Shown: piece after piece, positions 6,928 to 11,714 of the stretch | Numbering within the stretch: position 1 is the first letter of the stretch | How the letters are laid out: each line of letters opens with the position of its first letter | Origin: DATECU01 sp035286745 | GTDB lineage: Bacteria > Acidobacteriota > Vicinamibacteria > Fen-336 | Direction of reading: 5' to 3' | Length of the DNA stretch: 11,714 bases | Assembly (NCBI GenBank): GCA_035286745.1 | Contig: DATECU010000378.1 | Span: 1 to 11,714 of the forward strand | The notes under the pieces: generated by a model | Databases searched by the model: none | What the model was told of the DNA's origin: nothing | The model's input: the letters and a program-made list of their open reading frames with translations, nothing else | Made by a program: the position numbers and the translations under genes

Positions 6928-7152
6928 CCAAGCGACCAGCTCGACCTTCGTCCATACGTAGCGTCCGACGTGGTTGTTGCTCGGGTCCGGGGCTCGGGAG
7001 GGCGGGAGCGCCCGCTTCACAGCGGCGACCGGTCGCTTCGGGCGCCGCGTACAGACGAGTCGTCGGCGCCGCTTTCCAGCCCCTCCACCCGGTCTAACCA
7101 GCGGCCCCAGCAGCCCGACCTGGCGCCCTTGCCGGGGAGCGCTGAGGTCTTG
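6928..7152. other. Structured gap between convergent genes
   Basis: No gene is seen in these 225 bases. They contain several inverted repeats: GGGCG/CGCCC around 7000-7013, a perfect 12-base palindrome GCGACCGGTCGC at 7025-7036, and GGCGCCG/CGGCGCC at 7041-7047 and 7064-7070. Lying between convergent genes, these may stop transcription from both sides, but none has a T tract. Confidence 0.45.
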
Positions 7153-7638
7153 CTAGCCATCGACCAGGCCCGGGAGGCCGAGCCACTTGCGGAGCAACGC
7201 CATCTGGCCGAGGTGGTAGCCCTCGTGGAAGGCCAGGAAGGTGATGGCCCCACGAAGGCTGCGATCTGGGATGGGAAAAGAGCGCGGGAACGGGGCGGCA
7301 AGTTCCGCCTCGGTCAGCTCCTCCAGGCGCGCCGCCAGCAGGGCCGAGATCTCGCGCCAGCCCTCCTGGATGGAGCCGACCTCGGGGAGGGCCGAGAGGT
7401 CGCCGACCGCGGCGCCCTTGAAGAAGAGGGTGCCCCACGGGACATCCCGCTGGCGTCCGAGGGCTGTGGCCAGACCGTATCGACTGGAGGCAAGGTGGCC
7501 GGCGATCCAGAGGATGGGGTTGGTCTCGGTGCCAGGGCGTCGCAGCAGGGCCTCGCGGTCGAGGCCCGCCAGGGCTTTCTCGAAGAGCGCGGTGCTGGCG
7601 CCGAAGACCTGAGCGACCGCAGCGATCGATGGATGCAT
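7153..7638 (-). CDS. DinB-like four-helix metal-binding protein
   Basis: This 161-residue protein is of the DinB/DfsB-like superfamily. These are four-helix bundles that bind a divalent metal through three His residues and include thiol-dependent S-transferases as well as many uncharacterised members. The three candidate ligands are visible: His48 in WIAGHLASSRYG, and His138 and His142 in FHEGYHLGQMALLRKWLG, the typical C-terminal HxxxH motif. No substrate can be deduced. The ATG is preceded on the minus strand by CAGGAGAA at good spacing. It starts 28 bases after the stop of the tandem zinc-module gene, so the two are probably co-transcribed, with this gene second. Confidence 0.88.
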   Translation of the reverse strand: MHPSIAAVAQVFGASTALFEKALAGLDREALLRRPGTETNPILWIAGHLASSRYGLATALGRQRDVPWGTLFFKGAAVGDLSALPEVGSIQEGWREISALLAARLEELTEAELAAPFPRSFPIPDRSLRGAITFLAFHEGYHLGQMALLRKWLGLPGLVDG

Positions 7639-7666
7639 GGGTTCTCCTGAGTTTGGGCTGTCGTGA

Positions 7667-8092
7667 CTAACGGTGTGGGCCGAGGGGCAAGAAGCCGGAG
7701 GCGCGATCGCTCCGGTGACGATGGGCGGGGCAGAGGATGGCCCGGAAGTCCTCGTAGGCCATCACATCGGGGTGCTTCGATCTCCAGTGTGCCTCCAGGC
7801 CTTCCCAGCCTTTGCCCTTGAAGACCTGAGCGCACTCCGGACACTGGCTGGGGCCGTCCTCCTGCATGCCCTTCTCGCAGCACGGGCAGCCGACGGCCGA
7901 GGGAGCCCGATGGGCGCGGCAGAGTGAGGTCCAAAACTGCCGATAGGGCATGACCCCCTGGTGGTTGGCCCTCCAATGGGCGTCGATGCCATCCCAGCCC
8001 GAGCCACGAAAGACGTATCCACACTCGGGACAGCGTCGCCGCCCCCGCTTCGGCACACCCCGCAAACACGCCAAACAGCCGACCTCAGGCAT
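7667..8092 (-). CDS. Small protein of two tandem zinc-ligand modules
   Basis: I do not recognise this 141-residue protein as a named family. It consists of two copies of a ~60-residue module. Eight candidate zinc ligands in copy 1 (Cys6, Cys9, Cys21, Cys24, His39, His44, Cys58, His61) recur at exactly +63 in copy 2 (Cys69, Cys72, Cys84, Cys87, His102, His107, Cys121, His124). Within each module CPEC-x14-H-x4-H (with DAHWRANH or EAHWRSKH) resembles a C2H2 finger, and the outer CxxC plus CxxH could form a second site. Repeated non-ligand residues include F-x-G-x-GW-x-G and YxxF, which supports internal duplication. The C-terminal ~17 residues are unrelated. On the minus strand a GGGAGAGG precedes the ATG. 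DinB-like gene follows at 28 bases. Nucleic acid or protein binding is possible; nothing here proves it. Confidence 0.82.
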   Translation of the reverse strand: MPEVGCLACLRGVPKRGRRRCPECGYVFRGSGWDGIDAHWRANHQGVMPYRQFWTSLCRAHRAPSAVGCPCCEKGMQEDGPSQCPECAQVFKGKGWEGLEAHWRSKHPDVMAYEDFRAILCPAHRHRSDRASGFLPLGPHR

Positions 8093-8213
8093 TCCTACGC
8101 CTCTCCCAACCCCGGTGCCAGGTTCTCCCGATCCCGAGCCACCGTCCTCCGTCCGTCGCGTGCTTGACCGTCGATTGCCGACCGCTGACGGCTGGGGTCT
8201 CGCCCCGCCGGCC

Positions 8214-8291
8214 CGAGGTGCCCCTCCGCGCTCCGACGCTCGGCCATTGTCATTTGACTACGATTCGGGCCTCGCGCTCCGGGGCACCTCG
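8214..8291. repeat. 11-bp inverted repeat with 56-base loop
   Basis: CGAGGTGCCCC (8214-8224) and GGGGCACCTCG (8281-8291) are exact inverted copies. Inside the loop, CCGCGCTCCG (8226-8235) is nearly repeated directly as TCGCGCTCCG (8272-8281). The loop also holds the most AT-rich stretch of the region (ATTGTCATTTGACTACGATT, 8246-8265). It could be a remnant of a small mobile or repeat element; this is unproven. Confidence 0.5.
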
Positions 8292-8330
8292 ACCGCCGTG
8301 TGCGGTTCGCTGGCCGCCTAACGATGGTTC

Positions 8331-8371
8331 CCGGTCGCCAATCCCCGGCGCCAATCCCCGGTCACCAGTCC
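8331..8371. repeat. Three tandem ~14-bp units CCGGTCGCCAATCC
   Basis: The units CCGGTCGCCAATCC (8331-8344), CCGGCGCCAATCC (8345-8357) and CCGGTCACCAGTCC (8358-8371) are imperfect tandem copies. They abut other short-repeat families on the right. Confidence 0.7.
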
Positions 8372-8387
8372 CGACCCTCCCGCTGCC

Positions 8388-8413
8388 CTTCGTGTCCTTT
8401 GTGTCTTTGTGGT
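8388..8413 (-). repeat. Inverted third copy of the CACAGAG-type repeat
   Basis: Read on the minus strand this gives GACCACAAAGACACAAAGG followed by ACACGAAGG. It is clearly related to the copies at 5482-5507 and 5530-5556, sharing the CCACA start and the ACGAAGG end. Confidence 0.6.
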
Positions 8414-8425
8414 CCTCCGTCGGTA

Positions 8426-8467
8426 GCTGACCGCTGACCGCTGATCGCTGTTCGCTGACCGCTCCCC
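8426..8467. repeat. Heptanucleotide tandem array (GCTGACC), six units
   Basis: Consecutive 7-base units read GCTGACC, GCTGACC, GCTGATC, GCTGTTC, GCTGACC, GCTCCCC. The array ends one base before the stop codon of the minus-strand glycosylase gene (8469-8471), so it forms the first part of that gene's 3' untranslated region as GGTCAGC repeats. Confidence 0.75.
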
Positions 8468-8468
8468 G

Positions 8469-9302
8469 TCACCGCCCGGTCTTGGTCCAGTCCACCAGGC
8501 CCTCGCGGGTGGCGGGCTGGCAGTGGGGGCAGAAGTAGGCGTCCATGCTGTTGACCCCGGCCCTGCGGATCTTGCTCCCGCACTTCGGGCACTCCGGCTT
8601 CCGCCGCACCTTGAGGAAGTCGCGCACCTTGACCTCGGTGGGTTCGTCGCGACCGGCCACCTCCGTCACCGCCTCCTTCATGACCTTGACGATGGCGTCA
8701 TGGAGGCGAACCGCGTGATCGTGGCTGAGCGAGCGGCACCAGGTCTTGGGATGGATGCCGGCCTCGAAGAGCACCTCGTCCGCGTAGGCGTTGCCCAGGC
8801 TGTCCAGAGCCTTCTTGTCGAGCAGGAAGACCCGCACCTGGTCCCGCCGGTGCTTGAGCAGGCTGACGAAGCGCTCGCGGGTGAACTCGGGGGAGAGGAT
8901 GTCGACGCCCCCGGTCTTGATGCCGGGAATGGCGGCCCAGTCGTCGGTGGCGATCAGGTAGGCCTTGCCCATCTTCTTGTTGTCGATGTAGCGCAGCTCG
9001 ATCTCGCCAAACTCGAGGGCGAAGGCGAGGTGGTACTCGTCCATCTCTCCCGGGGTGGCCAGCCGGAAGCGGCCTGCCAGCATGGGATTGACAGCCAGGT
9101 CGAGCCCAGGGAAGCGGAAGACGACGAAGTGGGACTTCCGGAAGATCTCGGTAAGGGTTCGGCCCTGCAGCAACGACAGGTTGCCGTGGACCGTGAAGCG
9201 CAAGACGATGGGTTCGCGGACCCGCTCGGCCGACACCGGGCGCCCCTCGACTCGCTGCTTGAGCTTGTCGACGATGTGGAGGAGATCCGGCAGCTCTGGC
9301 AT
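8469..9302 (-). CDS. Divergent Fpg/Nei-family DNA glycosylase
   Basis: This 277-residue protein is of the formamidopyrimidine-DNA glycosylase family, which excises oxidised bases and cuts the abasic site. Visible are the catalytic N-terminus (M)PELPD with Pro2 and Glu3, the helix-two-turn-helix core LGNAYADEVLFEAGIHP (169-185), and a zinc finger with Cys238, Cys241, Cys258 and Cys261 ending CPHCQ. Several usual Fpg features differ. The beta-hairpin Lys (Lys56/57 of E. coli Fpg) aligns with His58. The intercalation loop DPRRFG is DNKKMG (107-112). The zinc-finger Arg aligns with Met253. NPMLAGRF (72-79) replaces HLGMSG. It is therefore a side branch, and its lesion preference cannot be assumed to be 8-oxoguanine, so I withhold the symbol mutM. 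It starts 41 bases after the NuoF-like gene. Confidence 0.9.
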   Translation of the reverse strand: MPELPDLLHIVDKLKQRVEGRPVSAERVREPIVLRFTVHGNLSLLQGRTLTEIFRKSHFVVFRFPGLDLAVNPMLAGRFRLATPGEMDEYHLAFALEFGEIELRYIDNKKMGKAYLIATDDWAAIPGIKTGGVDILSPEFTRERFVSLLKHRRDQVRVFLLDKKALDSLGNAYADEVLFEAGIHPKTWCRSLSHDHAVRLHDAIVKVMKEAVTEVAGRDEPTEVKVRDFLKVRRKPECPKCGSKIRRAGVNSMDAYFCPHCQPATREGLVDWTKTGR

Positions 9303-9317
9303 GGCGTCCCGGAGCGG

Positions 9318-9323
9318 ATTCTA
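9318..9323 (-). promoter_or_regulatory. Possible -10 box for the glycosylase gene
   Basis: On the minus strand TAGAAT (5 of 6 to TATAAT) lies 15 bases before the ATG, in the 41-base gap after the NuoF-like gene. No -35 box is evident. If used, the leader would be only about 8 bases. Read-through from the upstream gene is equally possible. Confidence 0.25.
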
Positions 9324-9343
9324 ACCCCGGACGCGGCGGGCCG

Positions 9344-10534
9344 TTAGTCTCCGATCCTCCCCGCCAGCGCGGCGGCCAGGGCCCGCTGCTCCGCGGAACC
9401 GGGGGCGAAGGGATCGCAGGCGGCCTGCCGCTGCGGGCAACCCCCGCCGGCCAGGTGCGCCTGGACATCGGCGGCAAAGCGGTCCAGCACGCCCATGACG
9501 ACGGCGGCACCGGTGCGGCCGTGGGCGCAGTAGCCGTGGCCGGCCATGAAGGCGGCGATCTCGCGCAGGCTCCCCACCTCCTTGGCTCGCGTGTCGCCCC
9601 CCTCCAGGCCGCGCACGACGCGCGCCAGGCTGGCGCTGCCCAGGCTGCACGGGGGGCATTGGCCGCAGGACTCGCGCTCGAAGAAGGCGGCGGCGGAGAG
9701 CGCCGCTGCTACCGGGCACACCGAGGATCCCAGGACCAGGATCGACGCTGTGCCCAGAGCAGAGCCAAGGGCAGTGAGGGCGTCGGGGTCAAGGGGCGCC
9801 GCCAGGTCGCCGGCGGAGAGGGGCGGCGCCGAGGGCCCAGCCGGAAACACCAAGCCGACGCCTGAAGACGCACCCCCGCCGAACTCATCGATCAGCCGGG
9901 AGAGGGGGGTGCCGAGGGGGACCTCGTAGACTCCAGGCCGCGGCAGGTGGCCCCAGAGCGTGACCAGCGTGGTTTCTCCGGCTCGGTAGGCGCTGGGGTC
10001 GGCAAGGGCGGCGGGGACCCGCGACAGGGTCTCCACGTTCTGAACCAGGGTGGGCCGTTCCTGGTAGCCCACGGCGGCGGGAAGGGGCGGCTTGGGACGG
10101 GGCCAGGGGCGCCGGCCCTCCAGCACCTCGAGCAGAGCCGTCTCCTCACCCGAGACGTAGCTCTCATCGCCGCGATGGATGCGGATATCGATGCCGTCCA
10201 AGACCGCCCCGGCCATGGCTCCTTCGAGCGCCGCCTGGGGCCGGCGGAAGGAGCCCTTGAGGTAGATGATGGCCTCGCTCGCACCTACCGACTTGGCAGC
10301 CAGGGCCAGGCCCTCCAGGACCTGGCGGGGCTGCTCGATCATCACCACTTGGTCCTTGGCCGAGCCGGGCTCGCCCTCGGCCCCGTTGGCGACCACCACC
10401 GGCTCGCCCCCTTCGGCCCGCACCGCTTGCCACTTCTGCCAGGCGGGGAACCAGCCCCCACCGCGACCCCGCAGGCCCGAGGCCCGAAGTCGTTCCACGA
10501 TCTCGGGGCCGGTTGGATGTCGGATCAGGTTCAA
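9344..10534 (-). CDS. Stand-alone NuoF-like FMN/Fe-S protein (NADH-quinone oxidoreductase 51-kDa subunit family)
   Basis: This protein of ~396 residues is homologous to NuoF, which binds FMN and NADH and carries one [4Fe-4S] cluster. The Gly-rich FMN loop is GRGGGWFPAWQKW (23-35). The NADH/FMN region is VVVANGAEGEPGSAKDQ (46-62), then SYVSGEETALLEVLEG, then RPTLVQNVETL. The cluster ligands are Cys290, Cys293 and Cys296 in ESCGQCPPC, plus Cys336 in GYCAHG. The protein is shorter at the N-terminus than NuoF (usually ~430) and has no nuoE or nuoG beside it, so it may serve a ferredoxin- or NADH-linked redox enzyme other than complex I. The start is inferred: the frame stays open far upstream, but homology begins near residue 10. 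A TATAAT lies at 10573-10568, and TTG at 10534 follows a GAGGG. CTG at 10540 or ATG at 10654 are alternatives. Confidence 0.85.
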   Translation of the reverse strand: MNLIRHPTGPEIVERLRASGLRGRGGGWFPAWQKWQAVRAEGGEPVVVANGAEGEPGSAKDQVVMIEQPRQVLEGLALAAKSVGASEAIIYLKGSFRRPQAALEGAMAGAVLDGIDIRIHRGDESYVSGEETALLEVLEGRRPWPRPKPPLPAAVGYQERPTLVQNVETLSRVPAALADPSAYRAGETTLVTLWGHLPRPGVYEVPLGTPLSRLIDEFGGGASSGVGLVFPAGPSAPPLSAGDLAAPLDPDALTALGSALGTASILVLGSSVCPVAAALSAAAFFERESCGQCPPCSLGSASLARVVRGLEGGDTRAKEVGSLREIAAFMAGHGYCAHGRTGAAVVMGVLDRFAADVQAHLAGGGCPQRQAACDPFAPGSAEQRALAAALAGRIGD

Positions 10535-10567
10535 GGTCAGGGTGCCCTCACTCTTGGGGAAGCCGGG

Positions 10568-10573
10568 ATTATA
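10568..10573 (-). promoter_or_regulatory. Consensus -10 box for the NuoF-like gene
   Basis: A perfect TATAAT on the minus strand lies 33 bases before the TTG proposed as start. The expected transcription start is near 10561, with a short leader containing GAGGG. The -35 region at 17 bases (GTGGAG) is poor. Confidence 0.45.
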
Positions 10574-10640
10574 GGGGACGCCGGGCTCTCCTCCACCCCG
10601 CGCGAGTCCCCGCCTTCGTGCCTCCTCCCTCGCCCCCAAG

Positions 10641-10670
10641 TGGACAGCGCCCATCCCTTCGCCCCATAAT
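10641..10670 (+). promoter_or_regulatory. Sigma70-type promoter of infA
   Basis: TGGACA (10641-10646, 5 of 6 to TTGACA), an 18-base spacer and CATAAT (10665-10670, 5 of 6 to TATAAT) point toward infA. The predicted start is near 10677, giving a leader of about 62 bases. Confidence 0.6.
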
Positions 10671-10738
10671 CGATGGGTTTGGCCGGACGGGCGACGCCAC
10701 TGCCCAGGGTCCCCGTGAGGCACTTCGAAAGGACGTGG

Positions 10739-10957
10739 ATGAGCAAGGAAGACCTGATCGAGCTTCAGGGTGTGGTGACGGAAGTCCTCGCCGGGGGCAA
10801 CTACAAGGTGAAGTGCGGCGAGAACCACGAGGTGCTGGCCCGGCTCAACGGCAAGATGCGGCAGTTCCGCATCCGAGTGATTCAGGGCGATCGCGTGACC
10901 GTCGGCGTCTCTCCCTACGACCTGAAGCGCGGTCTCATCACCTATCGAGCCAAGTAG
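10739..10957 (+). CDS. infA: Translation initiation factor IF-1
   Basis: This 72-residue protein is exactly the usual IF-1 length. IF-1 is a single OB-fold protein that binds the A site of the 30S subunit and works with IF-2 and IF-3 in start-site selection. The match runs end to end: MSKEDLIELQGVVTEVL, then LNGKMRQFRIRVIQGDRVTV, then SPYDLKRGLITYRAK. The order G-E-N-H at the loop before EVLAR differs from the common E-N-G-H. The start has AAAGGA (10728-10733) five bases upstream; longer in-frame starts back to 10673 are rejected because they add residues IF-1 does not have. It lacks the usual ribosomal-protein neighbours. It is divergent from the NuoF-like gene, and the HtrA-like gene follows 49 bases later on the same strand without an intervening terminator. 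Confidence 0.96.
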   Translation: MSKEDLIELQGVVTEVLAGGNYKVKCGENHEVLARLNGKMRQFRIRVIQGDRVTVGVSPYDLKRGLITYRAK

Positions 10958-10991
10958 CTTCGCTCCCGCCTGAGAGAGATCGCGTCGCTCC

Positions 10992-10998
10992 GGAGGAG
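10992..10998 (+). promoter_or_regulatory. Ribosome binding site that fixes the TTG start of the HtrA-like gene
   Basis: GGAGGAG is followed by an eight-base C-rich spacer and TTG at 11007. It is the best Shine-Dalgarno match upstream of this frame and supports the unusual start codon. Confidence 0.6.
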
Positions 10999-11006
10999 AC
11001 CCCCCC

Positions 11007-11714
11007 TTGGACTCTTCGCCCGCCATTCCCCGCGAAACGGCCGCTTCTCTCGTCTTCCTTCGCTCGGAGATCCCGTCCAGCCACCCCTCCGCGGTGGTTC
11101 TCGGCGAAGAACGACTAGGGGCCGGGGTGGCGGTGGCGCCCGACCTGATCCTCACCGCCCACTACCTGGTCCTCGGCGCTTCCCAGGTGATGGCGCGCGG
11201 TGCCGACGGGCGTAGTCGGCCCTGTCCCAAGGTGGCGGTCGATCACGAAAGCGGTCTGGCCCTGCTGGGCTTTCAAGGCCCGCCCCTGCGGCCGGTGCAG
11301 TTGGGTGACAGTGAACAGGCCAAGCCGGGGCTGCCGGTCTTCGTCCTGACCTGCACCGACGAGCAAGAACGCAAGGGCGCCACCGGCCACATCACGGTGA
11401 TCGGTCCCTTCGAGGCGTTCTGGGAGTACATGCTGGACCGTGCCATCATGACCACGGTGATGAACCCCGGCCTGGCCGGCGCGCCGCTGTTCGACGCCGC
11501 CGCGCGGCTCTTGGGCATCGTGAGCCTGGGCCTCTCGGCGGTGGGTCGCTTCACGCTGGCCATTCCTGTCGAGCTGTTTCTGCGCGACCGTGAGGAGCTC
11601 GCCTCCTTCGAACCCCGCCGGTCTTCCCGCGCCTGGCTGGGCCTCTACCCCCAGGGCTTCGACGGGGGGGTTCTGGTGACCGGCCTGGTCCCCGGCGGGC
11701 CCGCGCAGAAGGCC
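11007..11714 (+). CDS. HtrA-like trypsin-fold protein with PDZ domain, triad degraded (partial, runs off window)
   Basis: 236 residues are visible and the gene continues past the right edge. The fold pattern is that of HtrA/DegP: LGAGVAVAPDLILTAHYLV (37-55), VDHESGLALLGF (78-89), MNPGLAGAPLFDAAARLLGI (152-171), then the beginning of a PDZ domain (AWLGLYPQGFDGGVLVTGLV, then PGGPAQKA, 209-236). By alignment to HtrA (SDIALI, NPGNSGGPL), the catalytic Asp is Gly83 and the catalytic Ser is Ala157. The His position of TNAHVV aligns with Tyr53, with His52 one residue early. It is therefore probably a non-catalytic pseudoprotease. No signal peptide or membrane segment is visible, so a cytoplasmic location is likely. 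The start is TTG with GGAGGAG at 10992-10998, eight bases upstream; there is no ATG or GTG alternative before the conserved region except a GTG at 11094, which would cut into the first strand. Confidence 0.82.
   Translation, partial: MDSSPAIPRETAASLVFLRSEIPSSHPSAVVLGEERLGAGVAVAPDLILTAHYLVLGASQVMARGADGRSRPCPKVAVDHESGLALLGFQGPPLRPVQLGDSEQAKPGLPVFVLTCTDEQERKGATGHITVIGPFEAFWEYMLDRAIMTTVMNPGLAGAPLFDAAARLLGIVSLGLSAVGRFTLAIPVELFLRDREELASFEPRRSSRAWLGLYPQGFDGGVLVTGLVPGGPAQKA

Larger units (their letters stand above)
8093..8468. other. Repeat-filled 376-bp gap between fpg-like and zinc-module genes
   Basis: No gene is supported here in either strand. The right half (8331-8467) is a mosaic of three short-repeat families. 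The left half has an 11-bp inverted repeat with a 56-base loop (8214-8291), and an isolated GACCGCTGACGGCTG stretch near 8180-8194 resembles the heptad array further right. A promoter for the zinc-module gene must lie here or further upstream, but I could not pick a convincing one. Confidence 0.6.

Noticed and set aside
6970..7650. Open frame on the plus strand opposite the DinB-like gene
   Set aside because: It is antisense to a gene with clear His motifs and a ribosome binding site, and its translation looks like a compositional artefact.
8316..8322. GCCTAAC resembling an integron attC core site
   Set aside because: No matching GTTRRRY partner lies at the needed distance and orientation, and no integrase is in the window; a 7-base match is expected by chance.
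8426..8467. Heptad array considered as a CRISPR or origin iteron
   Set aside because: Units are 7 bases with no spacers, and there is no replication or cas gene near; it is a simple tandem repeat.
10535..11155. Upstream extension of the NuoF-like frame on the minus strand
   Set aside because: It runs antisense through infA and the start of the HtrA-like gene, and homology to NuoF begins only near 10510.

Overview
This is a GC-rich bacterial chromosomal window with compact operons, frequent GTG/TTG starts and short dispersed repeats between genes. The gene content (hpnCDE squalene genes, Fe-type superoxide dismutase, DUF1028, DUF1697, DinB-like protein, IF-1) and the CACAGAG-type intergenic repeats suggest a high-GC Acidobacteriota or Myxococcota-like environmental bacterium. 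That assignment is inference and weak. No phage, transposase, CRISPR array, tRNA or rRNA was seen.

Layout, plus strand first. Positions 79-3760 hold a tight four-gene unit. HpnD, HpnC and HpnE together convert farnesyl diphosphate to squalene through presqualene diphosphate and hydroxysqualene. They are followed by a multi-pass membrane protein of unknown function whose GTG start overlaps the hpnE stop. No squalene-hopene cyclase is visible, so the fate of the squalene (hopanoid, sterol or other) cannot be read here. Positions 3867-5461 hold an Fe-type superoxide dismutase, a stable UUCG-capped hairpin and a secreted DUF1028 protein. Positions 5666-6268 hold a DUF1697 protein of visibly lower GC, preceded by short repeats. 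Positions 6457-6927 hold a small lipoprotein behind a near-consensus promoter.

Minus strand: 10534 to 7153 carries, in transcription order, a stand-alone NuoF-like flavin/Fe-S protein, a divergent Fpg/Nei-type DNA glycosylase, a 376-bp repeat-filled gap, a small protein made of two identical-spacing zinc-ligand modules, and a DinB-like metal-binding four-helix protein. The last two are 28 bp apart and look co-transcribed.

Right end, plus strand: infA (translation initiation factor IF-1), divergent from the NuoF-like gene, is followed 49 bp later by the start of an HtrA-like protein with a TTG start that runs off the window. Its catalytic Asp and Ser are replaced and its His is displaced, so it looks like a pseudoprotease with a PDZ domain.

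The most novel-looking items are the tandem zinc-module protein, the HtrA-like pseudoprotease, the divergent glycosylase, the membrane protein coupled to hpnE, and the mosaic of three short-repeat families next to the glycosylase gene. None of these amounts to a clearly demonstrated new system from sequence alone.
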